59,854 nt of DNA from Bacteroidota bacterium (GTDB lineage: Bacteria; Bacteroidota; Bacteroidia; Cytophagales; Cyclobacteriaceae), in the NCBI GenBank assembly GCA_947470895.1, contig CANIVF010000021.1:1-59854 (forward strand). The letters run 5' to 3'. Both the position numbers and the translations under genes were made by a program. Under the pieces are notes generated by a model. The model was not told where the DNA came from, ran no database searches, and worked only from the letters and a program-made list of their open reading frames with translations. Shown piece after piece: positions 36,466 through 45,343 of the stretch. Each line of letters starts with the position of its first letter. Positions within the stretch are counted from its first letter, which is position 1.

Positions 36466-37200
36466 TTATTGAAACACAAAATAAACCGAGATGGTGTTGG
36501 TATTCAGACGCTTTATTGGATCAGAATAAACGCTTGGGTCGTTGCCCAACACATTCATAATACCTCGCGCAAAACGAATTTCCTGTGAAAATTTAAAGAG
36601 TGGAAAATAAAAATCAAACCCGATGCCTCCTTCAAGTTGCACATTGCTTTTGCGTATGTCCAAGGATGCATTGGATTTTATTTCATTCTTTCCAGACAAC
36701 TCAATTCCTGGGGTAATGCCTCCGATCATATACATGCGCACATTACCTCTGCGCATAGATTTATATTTAAGCAATAACGGAAGTTCTACGTGGGTAGATT
36801 CAACAAATTGCTCATCGGTGGATTCATCGGTGTAGGTATAACGCAATTTGTGCGTATAGAATCCGGCCTTTGGCATGAGGCGCAGATCTAAAAATTCATT
36901 AACGCGATAATTCACTAAAAAGCCAAGCGAAAAGCCAAGAGAAAAATCAGCCATAATGGAACTTACCGTGTCATATTTAGAAGTAACAAATTCATCGGCA
37001 TAGCTTACCTGATAAGCAGTGGTATGCACACCAATCATGAAACCATAACTGATCAATCGATCGTCATAGTTTGGATTATGCTGACGTGCCCACTTGAAAC
37101 GCTGACCGTCTGAAATAAACGGCAAGCCAATCAAGACAACCAGAAATATTATTTTATTCCGGTGTAGAGCGAACTTATTCCGAAAGTCAAAGGCTTGCAT
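36466..37200 (-). CDS. porT: PorT, type IX secretion outer-membrane protein
   Basis: A 244-aa exported beta-barrel required for T9SS secretion. The signal segment is KIIFLVVLIGLPFISDG. Recognised features are the FKWARQHNPNYDDRLISYGF block after it, MPKAGFYTHKLRYTY, VESTHVELPLLLKYKS and GGIGFDFYFPLFKFSQEIRF. The position just downstream of ubiE on the same strand is the porT neighbourhood known in Bacteroidota. The ATG at 37200 overlaps the ubiE end by 52 nt, which is long; a later non-ATG start is possible. T9SS use fits the CTD protein at the right end of the window. Confidence 0.87.
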   Translation of the reverse strand: MQAFDFRNKFALHRNKIIFLVVLIGLPFISDGQRFKWARQHNPNYDDRLISYGFMIGVHTTAYQVSYADEFVTSKYDTVSSIMADFSLGFSLGFLVNYRVNEFLDLRLMPKAGFYTHKLRYTYTDESTDEQFVESTHVELPLLLKYKSMRRGNVRMYMIGGITPGIELSGKNEIKSNASLDIRKSNVQLEGGIGFDFYFPLFKFSQEIRFARGIMNVLGNDPSVYSDPIKRLNTNTISVYFVFQ

Positions 37201-37871
37201 ACGGTATCTTTAAAACCAAGTCGGTTTAAAATGCTAACGAAACTATCCCCATCCGGAAACGCCTGCACCGATTCGGGCAAATACGTGTAGGCAGCAGGGT
37301 CTTTTGAAATCACCTTTCCTATTTTGGGTAAGATGAAGTTGAAGTAGAAATTGTAAAACTGTTTAAATGGAAACATCCGTGGTTTGGAAAACTCCAACAC
37401 CACCATACGGCCACCAGGCTTGAGCACTCTATGCATTTCGGCAAGTCCCTTTTCCAGATTTTCAAAATTGCGCACACCAAATGCAACGATCACCGCATCG
37501 AATTTATTCTCTTCGAAAGGCAAATTCTCAGAATCTCCATTGAGCAACTCTATTCTGGAGTCGAGTCCGCGGTCTTTCATCTTCTTCCGCCCTACTTCAA
37601 GCATGCCGTTGGAGATATCAATACCGATCACTTTATTGGGATTGAGTTTAAGAGTTTCCACAGCAAAATCGCCTGTGCCTGTTGCCACATCCAAAATTAA
37701 TTTCGGTTTGCTGGGAGCCAATAGTTTTACAGCTTTCTTTCTCCAACGGATATCAATACCTAAACTGAGAAAATGATTGAGAAAATCGTAGTTGCCGCTG
37801 ATTGAATCAAACATACGTGCCACCTGCTCTTTCTTTCTGCTACGGTCCTCTTTATATGGAACTACTGTCAA
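37149..37871 (-). CDS. ubiE: Demethylmenaquinone methyltransferase
   Basis: SAM-dependent methyltransferase for the last step of menaquinone synthesis. The chain has KEQVARMFDSISGNYDFLNHFLSLG at its start, the SAM motif LDVATGTGDFA, and GGRMVVLEFSKP. Bacteroidota use menaquinone, so the MenG/UbiE activity applies to menaquinone only. The start is set at the TTG at 37871 (TVVPYKEDRS next) because it matches the family N-terminus; the frame is open to a TTG at 37913. It overlaps porT and is probably co-transcribed with it. Confidence 0.93.
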   Translation of the reverse strand: MTVVPYKEDRSRKKEQVARMFDSISGNYDFLNHFLSLGIDIRWRKKAVKLLAPSKPKLILDVATGTGDFAVETLKLNPNKVIGIDISNGMLEVGRKKMKDRGLDSRIELLNGDSENLPFEENKFDAVIVAFGVRNFENLEKGLAEMHRVLKPGGRMVVLEFSKPRMFPFKQFYNFYFNFILPKIGKVISKDPAAYTYLPESVQAFPDGDSFVSILNRLGFKDTVCKPLTFGISSLYTGIK

Positions 37872-37949
37872 TGTAATTGTGGTTAAAAGGAAAACAAAAT
37901 CTGTGACTAGCAAACAAATTTACGAAAGGATAGTTATGCGTTGATAAAA

Positions 37950-39962
37950 TTAGTTCTGCAACACTTTAAACTCTACCCTTCTGTTAATGGCACGGCCGCC
38001 CTCCTCGTCATCATTCGAAACGAGGGGTTTGGTTTCGGCATAGCCTACTGCAGTAACCCGTTTTCCTTCAATGCCTTTAGATGTCATGTAGCTTTTCACG
38101 GCCACCGCTCTCTTTTGCGAAAGTTGCAAGTTAATATCATGGCTACCTACGTTATCGGTATGGCCACCGATTTCAACTCTAACTTTGGTATTCTGTTGCA
38201 TCATGAGCAAGAGTTTATCCAGTTCATCAAATGATTCTGGTTTCAATGTGGCTTTACCTGTATCAAAAAAAACATGACGCAAAACTGATGTCTCTCCTGT
38301 TTTTATTTTTCTCAGCTTGATCGATTTCTCTTCTTTGGTTGGAGCTGCTGTTGCTCCTCCCAATGAAATTTCCATATTTTCAAAAATGTAGCCTTCCAAT
38401 TCGGCATAAACCATATAGCGCTTTACGGTGGAAGACATGATCACAAATTCGCTCACCCCATCACCTCTATTCAATGACCCAATAGTAGAATTATCTGTTC
38501 CTCTCATCCTAACTTTCGCATCCAAAGGCTGATTCGTTTCTGCATCAATCACCCTGAGCAAAAATTTATGAATCTGAGTCTCCTTCCTGGCTGGCTCCCG
38601 CACAACAACGGGCTTTTCCTCTGCCTTCTTCACTTCATCAGTAACCAGATAAATATCAGAGTAGCCATAACCTCCAGCCCTTTCTGACGCAAAATAAAAG
38701 CGATTCGGAGTAGAAGTTCCTGTAATGAAAACATCGTCATCAGGGGTGTTGATGGGATATCCAAGGTTTTCCGGCTCCGACCATTCAGCAGTTTCGGCAT
38801 TTACCAATGTCGCTTTGAACAAATCGCGGCCACCCATACCCATTCTCCCCATCGAACTGAAGTATAATGTTTTACCCTCATAATCGATATATGGAGAATC
38901 TTCTTCATACTCTGTATTTATATTTGGGCCAAGATTTTTTATAACGCTCCATACTCCCTTTGCGTTTTTCTTTGCTGAATAAATATCCGAAACTCCCAGG
39001 CCTCCGGGTCTTTCACTGGCAAAATATATGGTCGATTCATCTTTTGTCATGGATACTGATGATTCGCGAAAGGGCGAATTAATAGTTCCCGGAAGGGTTT
39101 TGGGAATAGACCAACTTCCATCGGGTTGCCTGTCGCTAAAGAATATATCACCCTCACCAACGCCATCTTTATAAATGAAAAGCATGTTTCCATTGGGGGA
39201 TAGTGTGAGGTTCGAGTTATTATAGCGGGTGTTGATGGACGTGCCGATATTCTTGGCTTGTTCCCACGTTCCGTTTGCTTTTTTACTCAGAAAAACATCT
39301 TCATAAGGCTTGTTATCATACCAAACATTTTCATTGATGTTACCTTCCCTTCTTCGGGTCGTGAAAATAATTTCTGTCTCATCTGCATTGACTACTGGGG
39401 CATAATCATCATAGTCGGAGTTAATCTCGCTACCCAAGTTGGTAATGGAGAAGGCTTTAGGTTGAACAATGAATTCCTTGGCATTTTTACACTCTTGTAT
39501 TCTACGGTCTACCTCTTTGGCAGTCACTTTGTCTTTGCCCGCGTAATTGGAACTCGTATTTTCTACTTTGGTTTTATACTCATTGTAAAATTCAAGTGCT
39601 TTATCAAATTGCAATCCATACTGATAACTAAGACCAATCCAATACTCGAGATCGAACCGATATGTTGGTTGTTGACGATGAACCCGATTGAAATATTTTT
39701 CTGCTAAATCTTTATTAATCGTGGTGATGTACATGTATCCAGCCTCGAAATTGGCCTTCATGTTGGTGGTATCAAAGTTGGCGGCAATCACCATCAAATC
39801 GCGGGCATCATCAATCGCTTTAGTAGCAGTAACCATCTCCTTTGCCAATTCATAATATTGCTCCGATTGAGCCTTATCCTGTTCCTGAGCTTGCAAAAAT
39901 TGCAAGGGAAACAGGAGAACAAGGAAGTAGATTAAAGCCCTGCCAAATTGGTGCATACACAC
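37950..39962 (-). CDS. PorE-like envelope protein: TPR, PD40 propeller, CRD and OmpA domains
   Basis: A 670-aa exported protein with the same domain order as the one at 11420-13315. A signal peptide (LIYFLVLLFPLQFLQAQ) is followed by TPR-like helices to about 165, PD40 repeats (TLSPNGNMLF, SSMGRMGMGG, FASERAGGYGYSDI) to about 450, a carboxypeptidase-regulatory-like domain (LLRVIDAETNQPLDAKVRM) to about 540 and an OmpA domain with GGHTDNVG and GGRAINRRVEF. It is nearer porT than the other copy and is the better PorE candidate here. The assignment to T9SS is inferred from architecture and location. Confidence 0.87.
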   Translation of the reverse strand: MCMHQFGRALIYFLVLLFPLQFLQAQEQDKAQSEQYYELAKEMVTATKAIDDARDLMVIAANFDTTNMKANFEAGYMYITTINKDLAEKYFNRVHRQQPTYRFDLEYWIGLSYQYGLQFDKALEFYNEYKTKVENTSSNYAGKDKVTAKEVDRRIQECKNAKEFIVQPKAFSITNLGSEINSDYDDYAPVVNADETEIIFTTRRREGNINENVWYDNKPYEDVFLSKKANGTWEQAKNIGTSINTRYNNSNLTLSPNGNMLFIYKDGVGEGDIFFSDRQPDGSWSIPKTLPGTINSPFRESSVSMTKDESTIYFASERPGGLGVSDIYSAKKNAKGVWSVIKNLGPNINTEYEEDSPYIDYEGKTLYFSSMGRMGMGGRDLFKATLVNAETAEWSEPENLGYPINTPDDDVFITGTSTPNRFYFASERAGGYGYSDIYLVTDEVKKAEEKPVVVREPARKETQIHKFLLRVIDAETNQPLDAKVRMRGTDNSTIGSLNRGDGVSEFVIMSSTVKRYMVYAELEGYIFENMEISLGGATAAPTKEEKSIKLRKIKTGETSVLRHVFFDTGKATLKPESFDELDKLLLMMQQNTKVRVEIGGHTDNVGSHDINLQLSQKRAVAVKSYMTSKGIEGKRVTAVGYAETKPLVSNDDEEGGRAINRRVEFKVLQN

Positions 39963-40076
39963 AGCGGTTTCATTAAATGCTAAAAATACCTTTTTGTAAC
40001 TGGCAAGATAATAACAATATAGCTACTTCAAAACGAGTTAAAGTCGATAAATACAAGATCAGTAACGTTCATTCCG

Positions 40077-40084
40077 TAATTTTG
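40077..40084 (+). promoter_or_regulatory. -7 promoter box for engB
   Basis: TAATTTTG matches TAnnTTTG and lies 34 nt upstream of the engB ATG. The -33 position carries no clean TTTG. Confidence 0.45.
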
Positions 40085-40118
40085 AGAATTATCATACACG
40101 TTAATCAGGCAAAAGCAC

Positions 40119-40712
40119 ATGGAAATTACATCTGCGGAGTTTATTATCAGCAATACACAGGTTAGTAAGTGTCCCATGCCAGACAAGCCAGAATTTGCTT
40201 TTATCGGTCGCTCAAACGTAGGCAAATCGTCTTTGATTAATATGCTCACGCAGCGTAAAAACCTGGCCAAGACATCATCAACTCCTGGCAAAACCCAAAC
40301 CATCAATCATTTTCTCATCAATCAGAAATGGTATCTGGTCGACCTTCCCGGATATGGTTATGCAACCGTGAGTAAGACCACGAAAGAGGGTTGGTCGCAG
40401 ATGATTACCTCTTACTTTACCCAGCGTGAAAATGTGTATTGTACCTTTATCCTGATCGACTCACGCCTTGAACCTCAGAAAAAAGATATTGACTTTATCA
40501 ATTGGCTTGGCGGATTGGGTATTCCAATTGCCTTGGTACTCACCAAAATTGATAAGATCAAGCAATCTGAATTAGCCAGATCACGAAAAAATTTTGAAAC
40601 TCGCTTATTGAAGGATTGGGAAGAATTGCCGCCCATCTTTATCACTTCGGCCGAGAAGAAGACGGGACGTGATCATTTGCTCAATTTTATCGAGGAAGCC
40701 AGTAAAAAATAG
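40119..40712 (+). CDS. engB: Ribosome-biogenesis GTPase EngB/YihA
   Basis: Essential GTPase in 50S subunit assembly. The 197-aa protein has G1 GRSNVGKSS, the G2 threonine in KTSSTPGKTQTIN, G3 DLPGYG and G4 TKID, with the YihA-type C-terminal TSAEKKTGRD. Length is standard. It is divergent from the PorE-like gene and has its own promoter. Confidence 0.95.
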   Translation: MEITSAEFIISNTQVSKCPMPDKPEFAFIGRSNVGKSSLINMLTQRKNLAKTSSTPGKTQTINHFLINQKWYLVDLPGYGYATVSKTTKEGWSQMITSYFTQRENVYCTFILIDSRLEPQKKDIDFINWLGGLGIPIALVLTKIDKIKQSELARSRKNFETRLLKDWEELPPIFITSAEKKTGRDHLLNFIEEASKK

Positions 40713-40736
40713 ATCAGAAACAACTTGCATATTCAC

Positions 40737-40768
40737 TTTGCTAAGTTCTTAAAGTAGACTTAGTTTTG
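40737..40768 (+). promoter_or_regulatory. Complete Bacteroidota promoter for the DUF5606 gene
   Basis: TTTG (40737-40740), a 20-nt spacer and TAGTTTTG (40761-40768) form the best -33/-7 pair in the window. The expected transcription start lies just after the TTG at 40766 and before the ATG at 40787, which rules out the upstream TTG as the gene start. Confidence 0.68.
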
Positions 40769-40786
40769 CGCGCTAATGAATGCATT

Positions 40787-41206
40787 ATGGATTTAACAGA
40801 AATAGCATCGATCAGTGGTAAAGGTGGTTTATACAAAGTGGTGAAGCCTGGCAAAACGGGCGTATTGCTCGAATCCATGGATGCTGCCAAAAGTAAACTA
40901 GTAGCAGGTGCATCACAGCGCATGTCACTACTCAGCGAGATTTCTATTTACACGACCACCAGAGAAGGTACGGTTGCCTTGCAGGATGTGTTAAAGAAAA
41001 TCAATAAAGATTTTGGTACTGATCTTGGTGTGGATTCTAATTCCGATTCCAATGAGTTAAAATCATTTCTGAAATCAGTGTTACCCGAGTATGATCAGGA
41101 TCGTGTATATGTTTCCGATATTAAGAAATTAGTGAAGTGGTACAGCCTTTTGCATGAATACGCACCTGAAGTATTCAGTGAAAAACCTGAAGAAGCTGCT
41201 GAGTAA
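40787..41206 (+). CDS. DUF5606 family protein
   Basis: A 139-aa soluble protein with the family-like opening DLTEIASISGKGGLYKVVKPG and a middle block SLLSEISIYTTTREGTVALQDVL. It is found across Bacteroidota with unknown function. The start at ATG 40787 follows from the promoter at 40737-40768. An acidic tail (EKPEEAAE) ends the protein. No partner gene is close. Confidence 0.85.
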   Translation: MDLTEIASISGKGGLYKVVKPGKTGVLLESMDAAKSKLVAGASQRMSLLSEISIYTTTREGTVALQDVLKKINKDFGTDLGVDSNSDSNELKSFLKSVLPEYDQDRVYVSDIKKLVKWYSLLHEYAPEVFSEKPEEAAE

Positions 41207-41467
41207 ACTCTCTGCTTTATGCCAATGCGATCTCTCGGAGTAATTATTATTATAACTCGCCCGAGGAGTATTGAAATTGGTCCTGATTATTTTTTATAAA
41301 CCGATCCTATCCAGTACTGTTCCAATCGGAAATGCCATGCTTGAAGCTTCGATGAAATTGGCCATTTGAATGGTGTTTGAAACGAGGATTGCTAAATTCG
41401 CCCCGACTTTGCGACCTACAGGAGCAAATATACATTGCAGTCGTTTGAAATCAATTCAGTTCAGCTT

Positions 41468-42712
41468 ATGAAGATTTTTAAGTTTGGTGGTGCATCTTTA
41501 AAAAATGCGCAGGGAATTGAAAACGTGGCTTCGCTTTTAAAGAATCACTCTCAGGATAAACTACTGGTGGTTGTGTCGGCCATGGGCAAAACCACCAATG
41601 CGCTGGAAAAAATCGTTGACCTGGGGCTGGAAAAGAAAGATTTTAAGAGCGAACTCGAAGACATAAAATCCTATCACCATCAAGCTCTTCAAAATCTTGA
41701 ATTAGTTGATCCATCAGTACAAAAATTAATTGATGATGTCATTGAAAAGATTACATCCGAGGCCTCGAAGACTGGTGACTTCGATCAGGTTTATGATCAG
41801 GTGGTATCTCAGGGTGAAATTCTCTCCTCTCTTATTTTATGTGCGTATCTTCAATCTATAGCAATTCCTGTCGCCTGGGTTGACGCCCGTACAATTGTTG
41901 CCACTGATGAAAGCTATCGCGAAGGAAAGGTGGATTGGGGGAAAACAAGGCAAGCAGCACAACCGCTTAAAAGTATTCTGGAAAAGAAAATAATTATCAC
42001 ACAAGGATTCATCGGGGCCACTTCATCCGGGCGCACCACCACACTAGGTCGAGAAGGATCGGATTACAGCGCAGCAATTTTTGCCTCTTGCCTGGGCGCA
42101 CAATCTGTAACCATCTGGAAAGATGTACCCGGTGTGATGAGCGCTGACCCCAAGCGGTTACCCAATGCCGTTGTGTTTGAAGAACTCCCCTATCAAGAAG
42201 CTGCTGAGATGACGTATTATGGAGCATCTGTGATTCACCCAAAAACCATTAAGCCACTCGCAAATTCAAAAATTCCATTGCTGGTAAAAAACTTTGATGA
42301 TCCTTCGTTGCCTGGCACCCACATCCATGAATGCAAAGTCGACAGGCTGCCTCCCCTCATTGTATTCAAGGACAATCAATGTTTGATTTCGTGCAAGGTT
42401 ACTGACTACACCTTTGTGAATGAGCGACAAATCGAACTCATCTTCCAGGCACTGATGAATCATGACATTCATATCAATGTTATGCAAAACTCTGCGATCT
42501 CATTTTCCATCTGCGTTGACTTTCGGGATCACAAGATTTTGAAATTGATTCAGGAACTCAGCAAACATTTTGAAGTATACTACAACACAGGATTGACATT
42601 GATCACCATCAAAAACTATGATGCTGCTTCGTTTCGTGAATACAGAAATAAAGCAGGTGTTATTCTGGAACAATCTTCACGCTCTACCTTACAGGTTTTG
42701 GTGAAAAGTTAA
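41468..42712 (+). CDS. lysC: Aspartate kinase (monofunctional)
   Basis: Phosphorylates aspartate for the Lys/Thr/Met/diaminopimelate pathway. The chain has KFGGASLK at the start, the GRTTTLGREGSDYSAA block of the active site, and a C-terminal ACT-like region (INVMQNSAISFSICVD) that would bind regulatory amino acids. No homoserine dehydrogenase domain follows, so it is the single-function type. ATG at 41468 (KIFKFGG next) is preferred to the frame's earlier TTG at 41435. It overlaps the convergent phosphatase gene by four bases. Confidence 0.92.
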   Translation: MKIFKFGGASLKNAQGIENVASLLKNHSQDKLLVVVSAMGKTTNALEKIVDLGLEKKDFKSELEDIKSYHHQALQNLELVDPSVQKLIDDVIEKITSEASKTGDFDQVYDQVVSQGEILSSLILCAYLQSIAIPVAWVDARTIVATDESYREGKVDWGKTRQAAQPLKSILEKKIIITQGFIGATSSGRTTTLGREGSDYSAAIFASCLGAQSVTIWKDVPGVMSADPKRLPNAVVFEELPYQEAAEMTYYGASVIHPKTIKPLANSKIPLLVKNFDDPSLPGTHIHECKVDRLPPLIVFKDNQCLISCKVTDYTFVNERQIELIFQALMNHDIHINVMQNSAISFSICVDFRDHKILKLIQELSKHFEVYYNTGLTLITIKNYDAASFREYRNKAGVILEQSSRSTLQVLVKS

Positions 42713-43179
42713 TTGCTGTCTTTATTGATGGTGTTGTTCATATTTTCAATTGACCGGTTGAGGATATCAAAAACGAGTTGAAAATCTTCCTCATCACCGT
42801 AATAAGGATCGGGCACATCCCCCCCCTCTTGCGGATCAAACTCCCGAATCAATTTAATTTTGTGCTGATGGGCGTACGCTGTTGGCAATTTGAGAATAGT
42901 ATCATAATTACTTTGATCCATGGCGAGAATAAGATCAAAAGAATGCAAGTCCTGATCGGTTAACTGGCGGGCTGCATGCCTGATGGGCACACCATTTTTG
43001 ATAGAATTTTGAATCGTACGTGTGTCAGGGGAATTACCAATATGAAAATTGGAAGTGCCACATGAGTCACTTTGATAGGTGCCACCCAGCCCTTTTTCAG
43101 TTATTTTCTGATTAAAAATAGCTTCCGCCAACGGAGAGCGGCAGATGTTACCAAGGCACACAAATAAAATTCTCTTCAT
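42709..43179 (-). CDS. Low-molecular-weight protein tyrosine phosphatase
   Basis: A 156-aa LMW-PTP. The phosphate loop Cys8-x5-Arg14 (CLGNICRS) follows the ILFV strand, and the general-acid Asp is in DPYYGDEEDF near 122. Such enzymes act on tyrosine kinases and exopolysaccharide regulators or as arsenate reductases; the DPYYG form supports a phosphatase. No tyrosine kinase lies nearby. Confidence 0.93.
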   Translation of the reverse strand: MKRILFVCLGNICRSPLAEAIFNQKITEKGLGGTYQSDSCGTSNFHIGNSPDTRTIQNSIKNGVPIRHAARQLTDQDLHSFDLILAMDQSNYDTILKLPTAYAHQHKIKLIREFDPQEGGDVPDPYYGDEEDFQLVFDILNRSIENMNNTINKDSN

Positions 43180-43349
43180 AAGTCTGCTAAATTAGATCAA
43201 CATCAGGTTACATCAAATCCATGATGAGCATATGGCAATACATAGCACATAGTTTATCCGCCTTTTGGTTAGAAATGGCATCCTCAAACGAGAGGGGGCC
43301 TTTGTTTTTTTACCCATCTCCATCTATACCAACCACACCGGTAATTTTT

Positions 43350-43357
43350 TAGTTTTG
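43350..43357 (+). promoter_or_regulatory. -7 promoter box for the crotonase gene
   Basis: TAGTTTTG matches TAnnTTTG and lies 22 nt before the ATG at 43380. No -33 TTTG is found at 19-20 nt. Confidence 0.45.
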
Positions 43358-43379
43358 TTGTATCAATAAAATCTGAAAG

Positions 43380-44153
43380 ATGGAATTCATAAAAGTTACT
43401 GAGCAAAAAGAGCCCTTCATCGCATTGATTGAACTCAATCGCCCCAAAGAGCTAAATGCATTGAATAAGCAACTGATGGAAGAAGTGCGCGATGCATTAC
43501 AAGCTCTGGATAAAAATGATCAGGTTCGTGTGATTATTATTACCGGCAATGAACAAGCCTTTGCCGCTGGGGCTGATATCAAACAGATGGCTGATAAATC
43601 AGCGATTGACATGTTGTTGATAGATCAGTTTAGCACGTGGGATCAGATTAGAAGAACCAAGAAACCCATCATCGCTGCCGTGTCGGGCTTTGCATTAGGA
43701 GGTGGATGCGAATTTGCCATGACATGCGATATGATCATCGCTTCAGAAACGGCAAAGTTTGGTCAGCCTGAAATAAAAATTGGAACAATACCTGGAGCCG
43801 GTGGAACTCAACGGCTCACCCGTGCTATTGGTAAAGCTAAATCCATGGAGCTGATTCTTACCGGAAGATTTCTATCTGCCGAAGATGCACTTTACTATGG
43901 ATTGGTGAATAAAGTAGTGCCGAAAGAAATGTACATGCTTGAAACCATGCAGCTCGCCAAAGAAATCGCACAACTCTCACCCGTTGCCGTTCAGCTTGCT
44001 AAAGAAGCAGTGAACCGGTCATTTGAAACTCACCTCGATGAAGGTCTGGCTTTCGAGCGAAAGAATTTTTACCTCACCTTTGCTTCGGAAGATCAGAAAG
44101 AGGGAATGAAAGCTTTTGTTGAAAAACGAAAAGCTGACTTCAAAGGCAAATAA
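43380..44153 (+). CDS. Enoyl-CoA hydratase/crotonase family
   Basis: A 257-aa crotonase that probably hydrates short-chain trans-2-enoyl-CoA in beta-oxidation. The oxyanion-hole region FAAGADIKQM, SGFALGGGCEFAM (first catalytic Glu) and GQPEIKIGTIPGAGGTQRL (second catalytic Glu) are intact, which indicates hydratase rather than isomerase chemistry. It is a single gene with its own promoter and a bidirectional terminator after it. Confidence 0.92.
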   Translation: MEFIKVTEQKEPFIALIELNRPKELNALNKQLMEEVRDALQALDKNDQVRVIIITGNEQAFAAGADIKQMADKSAIDMLLIDQFSTWDQIRRTKKPIIAAVSGFALGGGCEFAMTCDMIIASETAKFGQPEIKIGTIPGAGGTQRLTRAIGKAKSMELILTGRFLSAEDALYYGLVNKVVPKEMYMLETMQLAKEIAQLSPVAVQLAKEAVNRSFETHLDEGLAFERKNFYLTFASEDQKEGMKAFVEKRKADFKGK

Positions 44154-44158
44154 AAAAC

Positions 44159-44185
44159 AAAGCCCGGCTACGAACCAGGCTTTTT
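44159..44185. terminator. Bidirectional terminator between the crotonase and DUF6588 genes
   Basis: AAAGCC (44159-44164) and GGCTTT (44178-44183) pair, with an inner GG/CC, and T or A runs flank both sides. It can end transcription of both convergent genes. Confidence 0.75.
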
Positions 44186-44206
44186 CAATCTATTTCCAAA
44201 CCTGAA

Positions 44207-45232
44207 TTACCTCACAGTAATGCCAAAGCCAGCAGAAAGAGCACGGTATTCAGAGAGTGTATAATCCGCATGCAATGTGAAAACTGCCAACTTCAATCGA
44301 AAGCCCGCTGTAGCACGTACTCCAGAAGCAGAAAAATCAAGATTTACAGGGTCCACTTGATCAGGTGTGTTAATGTTATCATCTAAATCATACGATCCTG
44401 TAAGAGCAAGGTTTGACGTGGCAATGTTATAACCTACACCTCCATAAATGGTAAGTACCGAAATTTTCTTTGAAACCAATGCCTGAATAGTTGTAGCGTT
44501 GAATTCAAAAGAGCCTTTTTGATTTTGACCTGATGTGGTGCCTGAAATATCCTGCTCAGCAGCCATTTTGGTGTAACCGGCAAAGAGAGATATATCAACC
44601 GGCAAAGCCTTTACAACAGGGATATATTGACCTACATCATGCATCACCCCTACTCCCAATAAATTGAATTTGAAGTCTTGCGCTTTCAGGGTTGGTACAA
44701 ATCTCACCTTAAGGTCAAACCCTTTGGGAAGGCCAATTCCTAATTGATACATAGGAACAGGCAAAGCATTTGCAATTTTAATCGCACCCTCAAGATCAAG
44801 CCCGGGAGGACCAGTCATTGAGGCGCTTGAACCACTTAATTTATAAGATGGCGATTTATCAGGGCCAAAAATAGTAGGCACATTGGCAGATTCTGTAGAG
44901 CCTATAGTCTTGCCATCATAAAGGGTCAAATCTACATTCTCAAGTTTATTATTATCTACCAGATAAAACTCATCCGAAGTTGGAACATACATGAGTGAGG
45001 CAGTTACCGTTAAATCAACGCCAAGTGTTTTGTGAGGCTTGGCTGTATTGTACCAGCCTTGATTTAAACCACTTCCAATTGTTCTCATGGCGGGACCAAC
45101 ATAGCCTTCAATCAACATGTTTGCGTCCTTAACACTTCCTTTAAGCAAATCATCAATGTTGTCCTGAGCATATGCTCCTGTAAGAGACAGAACTGAAAAT
45201 AAACACACCAGCAGTCGTTTTTTCATATTCAC
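44207..45232 (-). CDS. DUF6588-like exported protein
   Basis: A 341-aa exported protein with a signal peptide (LLVCLFSVLSLTGAYAQ) and many amphipathic strands ending in a terminal aromatic/Arg pattern (LSAGFGITVR), as expected of an outer-membrane beta-barrel. The N-terminal domain (LLKGSVKDANMLIEGYVGPAMRTIGSGLNQGWYN) resembles Bacteroidota DUF6588 proteins. Function is unknown. Confidence 0.75.
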   Translation of the reverse strand: MNMKKRLLVCLFSVLSLTGAYAQDNIDDLLKGSVKDANMLIEGYVGPAMRTIGSGLNQGWYNTAKPHKTLGVDLTVTASLMYVPTSDEFYLVDNNKLENVDLTLYDGKTIGSTESANVPTIFGPDKSPSYKLSGSSASMTGPPGLDLEGAIKIANALPVPMYQLGIGLPKGFDLKVRFVPTLKAQDFKFNLLGVGVMHDVGQYIPVVKALPVDISLFAGYTKMAAEQDISGTTSGQNQKGSFEFNATTIQALVSKKISVLTIYGGVGYNIATSNLALTGSYDLDDNINTPDQVDPVNLDFSASGVRATAGFRLKLAVFTLHADYTLSEYRALSAGFGITVR

Positions 45233-45343
45233 TGTTTTTATTGATAACGCAAATTAATTGAATTTCTGATGTATTCGAAACGAGGTTGATTTAGAAGCCC
45301 TGAATATCCGTCTCTTTAAACTATTTTAGCGAAAAATTAAGCC

